Translations under genes and position numbers: made by a program
In this document: one piece after another, positions 45,311 to 56,299 of the stretch
How the letters are laid out: each line of letters begins with the position of its first letter
How positions within the stretch are numbered: the first letter of the stretch is position 1
Notes under the pieces: model-generated
Databases searched by the model: none
What the model saw: the letters and a program-made list of their open reading frames with translations, nothing else
Told to the model about the DNA's origin: nothing
From: Vesta saturnalis
Taxonomy: Eukaryota > Arthropoda > Insecta > Coleoptera > Lampyridae
Reading direction: 5' to 3'
Assembly (NCBI GenBank): GCA_036346205.1
Contig: JARFJB010001594.1
Coordinates: 3,209,501-3,273,500, forward strand
DNA length: 64,000 nt

Positions 45311-46570
45311 TCATCCATAAACAATTTGAGCAAACGCATTGACTAAATTTGATTCCGAAATACATCCAAATTCAAAGTAACTTTCTGGACTTATAAAAAT
45401 AATTACATCCCAATTTTGGATATGTAATGTATTATTATGTACTCTTCGAGGACTTGACAAAAATTTTAAAAAAGTTGTCCACATATCATCCATAAGCAAT
45501 TTGTTTAAGCGTTTACTGAATATTGATCCCGAAATACATCCAAATTCAAAGTCATTTTCTGATCTTTTAAAAATAATTACTTCCTAATTTTGGATATGTT
45601 ATGTATTATTATGTACTCTTCGAGGATTTGACAAAATAATTAAAAAAGTTGTCCTACATATCATCCATAAACAATTTGTTCATGCGTGTTTACTAAATTT
45701 CAATTGAAAACGCCAAATTCAAAGTCACTTTCTGGACTTATAAAAATATTTACATCCTAATTTTGGATATGTTATGTACTATTATGTACTCTTCGAGGAC
45801 CTGACAAAAAATTAAATCAAACTTGTCCCATATCATCCATAAACAATTTGTTTATGCGTTTACTGAATATTGATCCCGAAATACATCCAAATTCAAAGTC
45901 ATTTTCTGATCTTATAAAAATAATTACATCCTAATTTTTGGATATGTTATGTATTATTATGTACTCTTCGAGGATTTGACAAAAAATTAAAAAAGTTGTC
46001 CACATATCATCCATAAATAATTTGTTTATGCGCGTTTACTGAATATTGATCCCGAATTACATCCAAATTCAAAGTCATTTTCTGATCTTATAAAAAGTAA
46101 TTACATCCTAATTTTTGGATATGTTATGTATTATTATGTACTCTTCCAGAACTTGACAAAAAATTTAAAAAAGTTGTTCCATATCATCCATAAACAATTT
46201 GTTTATGCGCGTTTACTGAATTTTGATCCCGAAATACACCAAATTCAAAGTCATTTTCTGGACTTATAAAAATAATTACATCCTAATTTTTGGATATATT
46301 ATATTATTATGTACTCTTCGGATTTGGCAAAAAATTTAAAAAAGTTGTCCCACATCTCATCCATAAACAGTTTGGGCATACGCGTTTACTAAATTTGGAT
46401 CCCGAAATACATCCAAATTCAAAGTCATTTCTAATCTTATAAAAGATAATTACATCCCAATTTTTGGATATGTTATGTAATATTATGTACTCTTCAAGGA
46501 TTTGACAAAAAATTTAAAACAGTGGTCCCACATATCTCATCCATAAAGAATTTGTTCATGTGTTGACCGA
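45310..46570 (+). repeat. ~176-bp tandem satellite, eight units
   Basis: CATCCATAAACAATTTGTTTATGCG-like heads occur near 45310, 45485, 45660, 45830, 46005, 46180, 46355 and 46535. Each is followed by TTTACTGAAT, GATCCCGAAATACATCC, AAATTCAAAGTCATTTTCTG, ACATCCTAATTTTTGGATATG and GTACTCTTCGAGGA blocks. The terminal inverted repeat of the host element merges into the last unit, so the satellite appears to have grown out of the element's own end. Confidence 0.9.
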
Positions 46571-48386
46571 GGAGATCGCGATAAGTTTTTAATTTTAAAT
46601 AAGTGGAAAATGTGTGATTTATATCAATATTCCTCTTAATATGTTTTGGATTGTTAATTTTTATAGGTTTTATCAGTTTTCGGAAAACGAAAAAATTTCT
46701 GGATGAAATTTATGGCTAACGTCACATAGGTTATCCACAGCTTGCTTTGACCGTCTAATGTTACTCTTAATCAGTGTTATCAACGAAAAATTTAACAAAC
46801 TTAAATATCTCCGAAACTATTAGAGATAGGTATAGAACATATTTAATAAGAATTAAAGCCGACTAATAGACGAAGACAAGGCGTTAAAAATATAGGGTTT
46901 GCTATTTAAAAAATGAAGATATAAGCATTTTGAAATTTACGTTGTTGAATTAATTTTGTGATCACCCGTTTATTCAAAGACTTCATGTTTGCTAGCAACA
47001 AAATGGTGGTCACATTGATCATTTATTATAATTTTAAGTGTTTGTATTTCAGTTAATATGTTTTTAGTTTCTTATGTATTCATAGCTTGCTTTGAGCGAC
47101 TAATTTTACTCATCTTCTGTGTTATCAACGAAAAAATTGAACAAACTTAAATATCTCCGAAACTATTAGAGATAGGTATAGAACATATTTAACAGAAATG
47201 AAAGCCGGTTAATAGACGAAGACAAGGCATTAAAAAATATAGGGTGTGCATTTAAGAAATGAAGATATAGCATTTTCAAATTTATGTTATTGAATTAATT
47301 TTGTGATCACTCTGTATATTGAAATCCAATTTTGACAATAGATTAAAGTAAGCTCATGTATGAATAAATTCTATACCAAAGATTATTTTTTATCTTTAAA
47401 AATAACTGAGATACGCCTACTTGAATTACTACATAAAATGTCAGTTTTAGTTAACTTTGCAAATATCTCAAAAACTGTAAGATTTAGCTTGTAAGTAATT
47501 CTTATAAAAAGATGTAAAATTATAAGGAGAATCGAAAATAAAATAATATATAGTGTATTCTATTTAAAATCAAAAGTTCTATATTGTACCGCTCTTATAT
47601 TACACCCTGTAGAAACCAAACTATTTTTAGATTATGCAGCTTATAAAAATAGACAACTTTCGCGTTTAACCTTATCTTCTAAGTTTAATGACTAAGGAGC
47701 TATCGACCGAATATACACTATTGGGACACCTTGTATATTTCATATCACAAAGGTTGTGATAAATGATCCAAATCATTAGACACTTCTATTTTAATACTGG
47801 GTGTTTTTTATACACGGGTCAATTGAAAATGTTTTGAATGAAAAAACTTGGATTTTTAAATGGAACACCCTGTATTTTATTGCATAATTAGATTCTATTT
47901 TAAAAAATTAAAATTCTTTTGTAATTACACTTTTTTTAAAATTTTCATTAGTTTTGGTATAAAATTAGGTTTTGCAATTTTTATCACAATTTTTGCTTAT
48001 TAATATGCTATTTAAAAATGATAATTGCCATAAATACTAACCGTTAAATTATACTGTTAAGTTTACGAGATTTGTTTAAAAAAGTTGTATAAAAAAAGTA
48101 GAATCCTTGCTATACCCAGTTTGTTAAAAATTAATATTTAAAATAATATATTCTCTCTCTTTAGTATTTGCGTTTGCAACATGTTTGGAGTTTTAAGATT
48201 TAGAGTAGGCCTTAGATCAGGGTAATGGCAATTTTTATTAGTAATAATTAAAAATCAAGGCGGCTGTGTTTAGCAAAGTAAACAATTTGACAGTTAAGAG
48301 AGCTGTGATAGTATATTACCCGTTTAATTCTTTTGATTTTGTGGTAAGTTGTGTTAAAAAAAATCATTTATATTATTATTGTAAAA

Positions 48387-49190
48387 ATGGTCAAATATTC
48401 CGAACAAGAAAGATTAGATTTATTCGAATGCCACATTAGAAACAATAGAAGTCCAGGACGGGCTTTGAGAGAATATCACACCTCTTTTCCTCACTGAAGA
48501 TACCAAATAAAAAAATATTTAGGAGAATAATTTCGGACCTACATGAAAAGTCTGTTGTTATTAATAAAAAACGAAACAGACCAAATACTATTTTAACACA
48601 AGGTCGTCAGATTGAGGTTTTATTATATTTTACTGAAAATCCTGAAAGTGTATTAAATGATGCTAGAAATAAAGAAAACTAGTATTCATAGAAGCCTTAA
48701 ATTAAATAAATATAAGCTATATAAGTTTCTCCTTGTTCAGCAATTAATAGAAGCTGATTACAATGAAAGACTGAAATTTTGCAATAGCATGATGGACATG
48801 CAATTTAGAAGAAATATATTTCCCAACGTGTTTTGGACCGACGACGCTACCTTTAGCACATGCGGCATGTTTAACAGGCGTAATTGTCACTACTGGCCTA
48901 AAAATAATTTATTGAAATTAAAAGAAGTAAAAAAAAACAAGGCAGAAAAAACGTTAACGTCTGGTGTGCTATTATAAATATAGTAATCCTATATTTTTTA
49001 ATTGGTATATGAATAGTAGGAGATATAAGCAAATGTTGGAAACCCAAGTACCAGAATTGCTGGAAACTTTGCCCGAGCGCGTTTGAGCAAACCTGGTTTA
49101 CCAGCAGGATAGCGCGCCGTATCACTGCACGGAAAATGCCATTCAATCTTTAGAAACTAGATATACCACATGTAGCGGTAAATGGGGTAC
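48387..49190 (+). pseudogene. Mariner-like transposase of element B
   Basis: ATG at 48387 opens the HTH (MVKYSEQERLDLFECHIRNN, RSPGRALREYHTSF), broken by a TGA at about 48495. After frameshifts KTSIHRSLKLNKYKLYKFLL (48670-48730) is a second HTH. The first catalytic Asp is in VFWTDDATFSTCGMFNRRN near 48825-48885, with HYWPKNN after it. The central part reads LLETLPERV, then QQD-type residues are damaged (PAG-stop-RAVSLHGK near 49100, where relatives read QQDSAPYHCT). The third acidic block and the C-terminus are missing; the right arm begins near 49430. Dead copy. Confidence 0.8.
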
Positions 49191-50358
49191 ATTGAAAACT
49201 TGTAAATTTTGTTTTTAGTTGTTTTATTATGTATTAATACGTTCTGAAAATTTTGTTGGTGCATCATTTTATAATCAAATATTTAGTAACCATCTTACAA
49301 TTAATGATAATAATTATACACGAATTTAATTTAGTTAGTATTTAGTATTTTTGTTTTAACAAGCCTACTTAAAATATTATTTTACCAGAAACAATGCAAA
49401 AGGTTAGAAAAGAGTCTCGAAATATTATATTTTTAACATACAAAATCGAAGGAATTATACGAGTAACACACTATCACAGCCTTCTTGCTAAACACAGTCG
49501 CCTTCATTTTTAAATAATTATTATATTACTAAAAACTGTCATTGCCCTGATCCTAGGCATACTCTAAAGCTTAAACTTGAAACTCAAATACTAAAGAGAG
49601 AGAATACCTATATTATTTTAAATATTAATTTTTAACAAACTGGGTATAGTAAGGATTTCTACTTTTCTTTTACAACTTTTTTAAACTAATCTCGTAAACT
49701 TAACAGTATAATTTAACGATTAACATTTATGACAATTATTATTTTTAAATAGCATATTAATGAGCAAAAATTGTGATAAAAATTACGAAACCTAAATTTA
49801 CTCCAAAACTAATGAAAATTTAAAAAAAAGTATAATTACAAAAAGTTTTTTATTTTTTAATATAGAATCTAAATATGCAATAAAATATAGGGTGTTCCAT
49901 TTAAAAAAATCCAAGTTTTTTTCATTCAAAATATTTTCGATATATAAAAAACACCCAGTAGTAAAATAGAAGTTTCTAATGATTTGGATCATTTATCACA
50001 ACCTTTATGATGTGAAATATATATAATTTACCTAATTTTTCATTTTTTTTTTGTATATAGCAATAAGGTTTTTAATGGGGTAATTTTGTGATAAAAATAA
50101 CATAACCTCATTTTACTCCGAAACTATGCAAAATTAAAAAAAAGTTCTAGATAAAAGTATCTCACTTTCTTGAGGAGAATCCAAATATGTAATAAAATTA
50201 AAATTTTTCGAGTTGACATCGATTCCGACTTACTGGGATATATAAAAAGAAAATAATTTAAAAATTTTAATAAATCTAAACAACTTTTATATAAAACTTT
50301 TTTTTGTATGCTATAGCTTCTGAGATAAGACATAGGGACAGCTTACGTGAACACCCTA

Positions 50359-51134
50359 TACAAGAGTGTGTAAATGTTCAGTTTTGGAGAATGATCTTTA
50401 TCTTTAATTTCAAATGGGTGGTACAGTTCTCAATGCTATTATCACTACTACTTTATCTTGTTACTTACAAATTTACATAGAAACAATAGGTTCAAACATA
50501 ATTGATCATGTACAAATCCAATGTGTATAATTCCTTATGCGCCCATTGATAACGACGCGATATAGAATACTAATCTTACATTAAACATAAAACAGCGCTT
50601 GCAAAAGTTAAGAGAGGTAGTCCATGTTATGGTAAAGCGTCTACTTCTTCAAACAACACCTCCCTCCCTTCCATAAAATCGTCAAATTTTTTTATATTTC
50701 TTTCAGGCCCTTAAGGTTAAAACAAATCGAACGACACCTATCTTGTCAAAATCGAACTAACCGTTTCGGAAATATCGTCAATACATGCCGAAGGCACTCC
50801 GAGCTCTTGTGAGCCGTGCTCAATTTTCACAAGAATCCATAGAAGTATTTGAGAAATAATTCAACGGTAACGTCGCAACGTCATTTTCGCGCGAGTCAAT
50901 AACAGCGCTGCATGTCGCGAATGAAGATTTTGGAATCCGCGATTTCTCCCCTCCCACAACACCGCACTTGGTCCAGATCGGTCTACGCGTTTTGGAGTTT
51001 TCCACGGCGTCATCACGCATGCTTTACCTTCTAAAACAGCATTTTCAGGGGTTTCTCCCCCCCCCCTCCCGCACCTTGCACGCGTAGCGAGTTTCGCCAA
51101 ATCCATAATGGCGTTTGAAAGATGCCTTCAAGAC
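50359..51134. other. Spacer with a GC-richer repeat segment
   Basis: No gene is supported. From about 50880 to 51110 the GC content rises, and the segment GCGCTGCATGT...GGAATCC...CTTGGTCCAGATCGGTCT resembles units at 54440-54770. The overlapping open stretches on the minus strand (50820-51106) follow from the higher GC content. Confidence 0.55.
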
Positions 51135-53010
51135 TACTGTAGGCAATTGTTACCGTGATAGAAAGGATAATTAATGGGTTTAAATCTCTTAATAATAAGT
51201 CGTAATTTGCTATTTTTTTCGGGATATTTTATTTTCTGTATTTTACGTAATTGATATTTGAGCAAGGGTTGACAAGAAACGGAAAATACATGTTGTAGTA
51301 GAAACAGGTGTTCTGCCGAAACTGGCGTGACGAATCGTTGAATATTTTTACACACACACATTCTTGTTGTGAACCGTCACTGGTTTAATAATTAATTACG
51401 TAGGAACATACCGCAAATCAAAAGACATCTTTGTTTAGTACTAGGAAAATTCGGGACCGAGTGCATATTTTTAAAATAATTAATACTGCTTGTAGTAATA
51501 AATATGAAAATATTCTCACGTAATATTCCATGTTTTTTTTATAACTTTTAAAAACTGGGGTGAATTTGGAGAGTATAAACGGCAGTTACTGTTGGAGTTT
51601 TGATCCAGTCGGATCGATTTGATTGGTTAATTAGAAATCCTTATTGTAAACCATTCTGTCTAAAACTAAAAGCGCGAATTTGCCCTTTTCGTTTTATGTT
51701 GGTTTTAATGTAAATTTTTCCAAAAATTAATCGATAAATAATCGCCGTTGCGTCGAGTTTAAACCGCGTATCTTAACTCGTCGTGTTGGTGATAAAATGT
51801 TAAACTAAAGGATTATATTCAAGTGTAAGTAGGTATTTGAATGTAATTAAAGGTCACAGCAAACAATTCAACAAGCCTATGTAACATATTAAAAATCAAT
51901 CATTGCCTTGCAAGAAGTATCTAATTACGCACGCAGACTCGGTAAGTTGAAATCTATTAAAATGAAAGGAGGCCGTTTTAGACAGTACCGTGCTCCTCCT
52001 CATTGTTAGTATGACTTGGCATTGTTGACTGTTTATTAATATTTGTATAGAGAGAGAGTTGGCGTGGACAAATGTGGCAGAATAGATCACGGTTAAATTG
52101 TTATACATAAGGCCGGGGTTCACAGACACGGATCCAGATGACCTTAAAAACTCTTCAAATTCCATCTTTACTTTTCTTATTGTTTTGTATAGATGAATGT
52201 GTAAGCAGAGAGAGGGATGCTGTATTTTATAACGCAGACACTCAAGCTTGTGTAACGGTTTCTTTGTTATGATTTATTTGCACCTTGCCCTTGTCTTTGA
52301 TTCAGGTTGTTTATTTAGAATTGTTTGTCTACGAACTAATTTCTCTTTATATTTAATTTATTGTAATTGTACGTATGTATTTTGTGCTATTATTAACCAC
52401 ACAATTGTGTATGTGTAAATTCCTTGCCTTTTTTACTGCATTACCGTTACCTTATTGTTACCTGTTCAGTTTTGCTGTTTGTTATATTTTATATGTACCG
52501 TAATCTGCGTTATTTTCTTATTTGCTTATTTACTTAAAGGCCGGCATAATTGGTTGTATAAGGGCACATGTTTGGTATTACAATTTTTATTTTGATTTAT
52601 TTATGACACAATTGTGGGTGTGATTACACTGTTTGTTTTTTTGTGTAGCTAAATTGCTTTTTATTTATTTTTCTCTTAATGTTATAATTTTGTACGTACT
52701 TTAACCTGATATAATGGTGTTTTGTTATATATTGAACCCTTCCATTGTTTGTTTTTTTTTTATATTTGATTTATTAATGTACTTGTGCAATTACCTTTTT
52801 AGGAATGAATTGAGTTTTCTTGGTGGTTCTTTGCCAACTTAGTAAATTAACGGGTTGAACCATCATTGCGCAAAGCTCTTTAATTCTAATTTGAGTAGTT
52901 TCATTATGTACCTGTCCCGCATGATGCAACACTTTAATTAACTTCATCAGGAAAGTCAATGTAAGGCAAGCAATTAATTTGAATAATAGTAGCATTATTG
53001 TCAGTAAAGT
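51135..53010 (+). repeat. Repeat family R1, copy III (continuous)
   Basis: The only R1 copy in which left and right parts are contiguous. TAATAAGTCGTAATTTGC, ACGTAATTGATATTTGAGCAAGG, TTATATTCAAGTGTAAGTAGG, GATGAATGTGTAAGCAGAG, TTTAGAATTGTTTGTCTACG, GGCACATGTTTGGTATTAC and GTACTTGTGCAATTACC follow in the same order as 8083-9371 plus 12441-13346. It lacks the (TA)n expansion and the 3.05-kb insertion. It gives the empty site that proves the insertion at 9372/12432. Confidence 0.8.
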
Positions 53011-53059
53011 CAAGATACTATGTAAAAACCCAGCCGCCTTTACCAAAATTTTTCAAGTC

Positions 53060-54060
53060 AATTATTTGTTAATTACCCCGCAGTAATCAAATTGCATAAA
53101 AATTACACACGATTGCACAAAAATAATTTTTTTATCCCCTCCGACGTAGATTTCAAAAAAAAATATCCAATGTTTTTACGTCAGAGATCACGCCACTATC
53201 TCTACCAATCACCGCATTAACATCCCTGCACAGAAGCCGTCCCCGCCTACCGAGGATCCTCTATAAAACCGCGAGACGCGCTAACGTAAAAAAAATGCTT
53301 GTCCGTCGCTCTAATTCTATAACCCCCTGGAAGACGCGTCTAAACAGCATAGCACGGGTTAGTCCCAGATTCTATTAGACGTCTCTTCATTTAAACAGCC
53401 AGCACACATTATTCTAACACACCTGACCATCGCTAACGTTAATGCCAGAAGCTACTTCTACATCCTAACCGGGAAGCGCCTGTTACATTGCATCAACCGC
53501 AGTTAAAACGCTTCAAACGGATTGAACACCGCATAGTTCCTAACGATCTCCCTCAAGTCTATGTAAAGGTATAAAGTTAGTCAAGGAATAGTCATGGGCA
53601 CCAATGTTACTTTAAAGTATTAATTTTTCTGAGGAACTAACCTTCTCACAAACGCAAGCGCGTACGTTGACTTATATTCCCTTACGTAATACCGGTAATA
53701 TTCCAGAGCGGCGCCTATAACTCCGGTTTTTTAGTCCTGACTAAAAAACCGAAAAATTGTAAAGTCCTGACCGACTTTACAATTTTTCTAAATAAATTAT
53801 AAAAGTAATTTTTGTGTAATGCGGCTTCAATTGAACCGGAATAACTTCTATTTCCACAGAGACATCTCAGGATCCAGTGAGCCGACCATCTGGCGTTGTA
53901 GGGCGTCCATTCAAAGCGGGCGGCCCATGGGAAGAATTGTACATATTTTATCCTTTTTATTTTTCTGTTTAGTTCATATATCTATCATTAGTTTAAGAGT
54001 GAAATGTTTGACTTTGTACGAAATAGGATAGTATACGTGTTTTATTCTAACTATTCAAGG
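53060..54060. other. Unclassified single-copy region with TATA-like box and twin hairpins
   Basis: Higher GC than the surroundings from about 53200. CTATAAAACCGCGAGACGCG at 53261 looks like a TATA box, and could belong to a long terminal repeat or a lost 5' region, but no partner copy was seen. Two adjacent hairpins lie at 53724-53787. No coding region is supported. Confidence 0.4.
53724..53787. repeat. Two back-to-back perfect hairpins
   Basis: CGGTTTTTTAGT (53724-53735) pairs with ACTAAAAAACCG (53740-53751) around CCTG. Directly adjoining, AAAAATTGTAAAGTC (53752-53766) pairs with GACTTTACAATTTTT (53773-53787) around CTGACC. Both stems are perfect and both tips contain AGTCCTGAC. Confidence 0.9.
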
Positions 54061-54159
54061 TGAACAGTGTTAAGCCTGATTACCCCGGATTTACGAACCA
54101 CACCCGTGAAACAGACACGATTGAGCAAGACAGGCAAATTCTTGTCGAAATCTATTGAC

Positions 54160-54780
54160 GGGGCACGCCGGCGTCGCATATTACAAACGACATGTTTGGA
54201 ATCTACGTCCTCCCGGGTCTGGTTCTGTCAAGCCGCCTAGGAGATTGCCTCCCCCGAGATTGTGAATGCTTTGTCGCTGACGAAAACTACGTTCCGTGTT
54301 TCGCTAGAATCCGTGTTAGCGTTTGCAGGATGCTTCCTCGAGAGCGTCAAAATCTAACCAACTAAATTTCAAAGGCGCGTATTTTGTTCTCCGTACGTTC
54401 CGGAAGAAAGTCGATGTTTGACGAATCTGTCGAACCTTTCCTGTGTAGTAACGCCAGCGTTGCATGTTTCAAACGACTTTTCGGAATCCTTCATTCTCGC
54501 CCACCCCCGCCCCATACGCACACAACAAATTTGGTCCACATCGGTCATGCATTTGCGATGCTTTCGGGTTTGTCCCTTCATATGTGTCAACACTCAGTCT
54601 AGGGGTTTGTGACATGAATCCATCATAGTCTCGCGACGCTATTGTGGTGCGAGTCACCTTTCTCCCCTTTCTCGCACGCCAAATTTGGTCCGAATCGGTC
54701 GAACCGCCTGGGAGATTTGTTTCCCATGGTGTCGCTGTAGCACTTTCGGGCTCCCCAACACTCCCCCTGAAATGGTTAAG
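54160..54780. repeat. GC-richer repeat with ATTTGGTCC-ATCGGTC motif
   Basis: AATTTGGTCC(A/G)(C/A)ATCGGTC occurs at about 54525 and 54679, with a variant at 50965. Flanking blocks such as CGACATGTTTGGAATC, CGCCTAGGAGATTG/CGCCTGGGAGATTTG and GGAATCCTTCATTC recur in shuffled form with a spacing of about 150-160 bp. The motif is common in insect repeats in my experience. Overlapping open stretches on both strands (54369-54874) lack any domain. Confidence 0.5.
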
Positions 54781-55099
54781 GATTGGTAGCTTAAACAACC
54801 TCTCTTGTTTGTGTGCCACATTGTATTGTTTAATCGCTTTATTTTTTATTGATTATTTAATGAACGATATGTAATTAAAAGCTCACTTAAATGCTAAATT
54901 GTAACGTTATCTTTATTTTAAAAGCAGTGATGGAAAATTTGTTACTGACTTTGTTGATTAAAATAATCGACCAATTAACCTCTTGGGGTACTTGACAAAC
55001 ATTTATTGCAAATATTAGGTACCGGGGCAAGAATCTCTTTTTGATTAAATCTGTTGATAACTTTCTAATGAAACGTTTATAAATGTTTGAACTGTCCTT

Positions 55100-55430
55100 G
55101 TTAGCAACATACTAAGGGGTGACAACACACAGGCAAGTACTCCATCAGCAGATAATACCAGCCAATACAGTATAGTTAAAAAAGGGGTAAAACGACCTTT
55201 CAAAGACGAAATTCTCAAAAGTGAACGTGACAAATTGCAACTTATGCAAGAGAACTCAAGAAGAGACAATATTTCGAAAAGCGCGATGACGAGGACCTCC
55301 ATTTCTTAAAAAAGTGTATTGCCGCACATAAAGAAAATACCAGATAATCGTAAATCAACTTTCAGAAGTTAAATTCAAGAAATAGTGGAACAGTTTGCCT
55401 ACCCTTCCACTTATCAAGTTGAAAGTCCAT
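55100..55430 (+). pseudogene. BESS-motif protein remnant (MADF-BESS partner of PIF/Harbinger)
   Basis: The plus strand reads GVKRPFKDEILKSERDKLQL, then RQYFEKRDDEDLHFL. After a one-base shift it continues SVLPHIKKIPDNRKSTFRS-stop-IQEIVEQFAYPSTY. The pattern DDED-x-H-F-x-x-S-(L/V)-LP-x-(I/L)-KK-(I/L)P is the BESS motif found at the C-terminus of MADF-BESS proteins. Such proteins are the DNA-binding partner encoded beside PIF/Harbinger transposases and include several domesticated insect regulators. The MADF domain itself is not recognisable upstream. The transposase remnant lies 400 bp further on in the opposite orientation, as in two-gene Harbinger elements. Confidence 0.7.
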
Positions 55431-55819
55431 ATTCAACGGAAAGTCATTTTCCAATCCCGATACTATGAATGGTAGTAATGCCGCTTTTTATATTACTGAG
55501 GACACACAGGTCAACCTTTCAACATTACAAAACTTATAAATTCATTTTGGTTTGACGAATTCCTTATTATGAGCTATGTATGATAACATTAAGAAGTTCT
55601 TATAATAAAATCAGTTCAGCTGTTAAAAAAAGTATGTATTATTTATTTTTCCACTTATTAGAACCAGATGAGCAAGCTGTAATCTCACTATGTATAGTGA
55701 GCTTAAAGTAGTATTCGGTCTGGGATAGGGTGAATAAAAAAGTAAAATAGGCATTGATTTACATTGAACCATCACGGAGTTGATCTTATTAATTATTAAT
55801 TCGATAATTATTATAGTTG

Positions 55820-56165
55820 TTAGATAACATTACAACAGAAATATGAAAAATTAACAGTACGTACAAGAATATAATAATTGTATAGTAAAAGTGTAATCGC
55901 GAGTCTTTCTTCAGATAGTATTGGTTGCTTGTGAAAATTGCACCATTGTTTTTGCAGACGATGTTCTATTTTTAAAAGTATGAAATTAAATGTTTCCAGA
56001 GTCATTCTCACGTACTTGAAGAAACGGTCTTTGTCTTTTTTTAATTGCGAAAAAAGATGATGATACTCTCCGTACACATTTCTCTCCTTAATTATGTCAT
56101 AAATGCTCTCGTCTTTACAAAATAACCGATCTCCATAAGAAAATCATCCTTACTACTACTATTGC
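55820..56165 (-). pseudogene. PIF/Harbinger transposase N-terminal remnant
   Basis: The minus strand from about 56150 reads SYGDRLFCKDESIYDIIKE, NVYGEYHHLFSQLKKDKDRF, FKYVRMTLETFNFILLKIEH and PILSEERLAITLLLY, ending near 55820. The EYH-x-L-x-x-EL-x3-D-x-x-RF-x-x-Y-x-RM and P(I/L)-x-x-EERLA(V/I)TL patterns are typical of the N-terminal part of DDE_Tnp_4 (Harbinger) transposases and HARBI1. The catalytic domain is absent. The upstream edge abuts the Ty3/gypsy fragment. Together with the BESS remnant it marks one degraded Harbinger element. Confidence 0.75.
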
Positions 56166-56299
56166 TGCTGAAACTCATCTTTACACATCGACAAGATCAA
56201 CTGGTTGCTACACGGCGCAAGTCTGTCATGGTTCCCCCACGCACCCACCAGCATCAACCGGTAACCTGCTATCAGCGCCGTCCGGCAACCTGCAACCAG

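Larger units (their letters stand above)
43841..46731. mobile_element. Satellite-filled TIR element with 9-bp target duplication (innermost)
   Basis: It starts ACCTATGTGAAGTTAGCCAT at 43841 and ends with the inverse ...ATGGCTAACGTCACATAGGT at 46731. The 9-bp TATCCACAG lies on both sides (43832-43840 and 46732-46740). Joining the flanks gives TTGTGTATCCACAGCTTGCTTTGAC, which matches the uninterrupted paralogous arm at about 47083-47105 (CTTATGTATTCATAGCTTGCTTTGAG) and its inverse near 42620-42640. Terminal inverted repeats are about 220 bp (43841-44060, 46512-46731) and run on into oppositely oriented satellite units. There is no transposase; the interior is two tandem-repeat families. The 9-bp duplication suggests a Mutator-like class. 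Confidence 0.85.
42002..47733 (-). mobile_element. Mariner-like element A (middle of the nest)
   Basis: CAGGGTGTCCAATAGTGCG at 42002 follows TA (42000-42001). The inverse ...CACTATTGGGACACCTTG ends at 47733 and is followed by TA. The arms are about 780 bp (42002-42780 and 46950-47733). Landmarks are TCGGTCGATAGCTCCTTAG, GTAGGCGTATCTCAGTTATT and TTTGTGATCAC. A further partial duplicate of the right arm (46741-46950 against 47085-47300) is present. Removing the 2.9-kb nested element leaves about 2.83 kb. The transposase remnant is on the minus strand at 42700-43633. Confidence 0.9.
41648..50358 (+). mobile_element. Mariner-like element B (outermost of a triple nest)
   Basis: The left terminus CAGGGTGTTCCACGTAAG at 41648 is matched by the inverse CTTACGTGAACACCCT near 50357. 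The arms are about 1 kb. The left arm is 41648-42000 plus 47736-48330, the right arm is 49430-50358. Landmarks shared in inverse include GACATCGATTCCG/CGGAATCGATGTC, GTTATTTTTATCACAAAAT, AAATGATCCAAATCATTAGA and TTTTTAAATGGAACACCCTG. Element A (42002-47733) has inserted into the left arm at a TA. Without it element B is about 3 kb. Its transposase is at 48387-49190. Confidence 0.85.

Noticed and set aside
44440..45365. Phe/Val/Gly-rich overlapping frames on the minus strand.
   Set aside because: They are the complement of an A/C-rich minisatellite with few stops; no signal, domain or codon pattern supports a gene.
45310..46570. Regular repeats with about 176-bp spacing, considered as a CRISPR-like array.
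   Set aside because: Units are similar along their whole length, with no unique spacers; it is a eukaryotic satellite inside a transposon.
53261..53280. CTATAAAACCGCGAG as a core promoter.
   Set aside because: TATA-like sequence is expected by chance in AT-rich DNA, and no downstream gene or LTR partner supports it.
54369..54874. Several overlapping frames on both strands.
   Set aside because: The region is a GC-richer repeat with few stop codons in any frame; no domain is visible.
55045..55302. Open frame of 85 codons on the minus strand.
   Set aside because: It is a shadow of the BESS-motif remnant on the plus strand.
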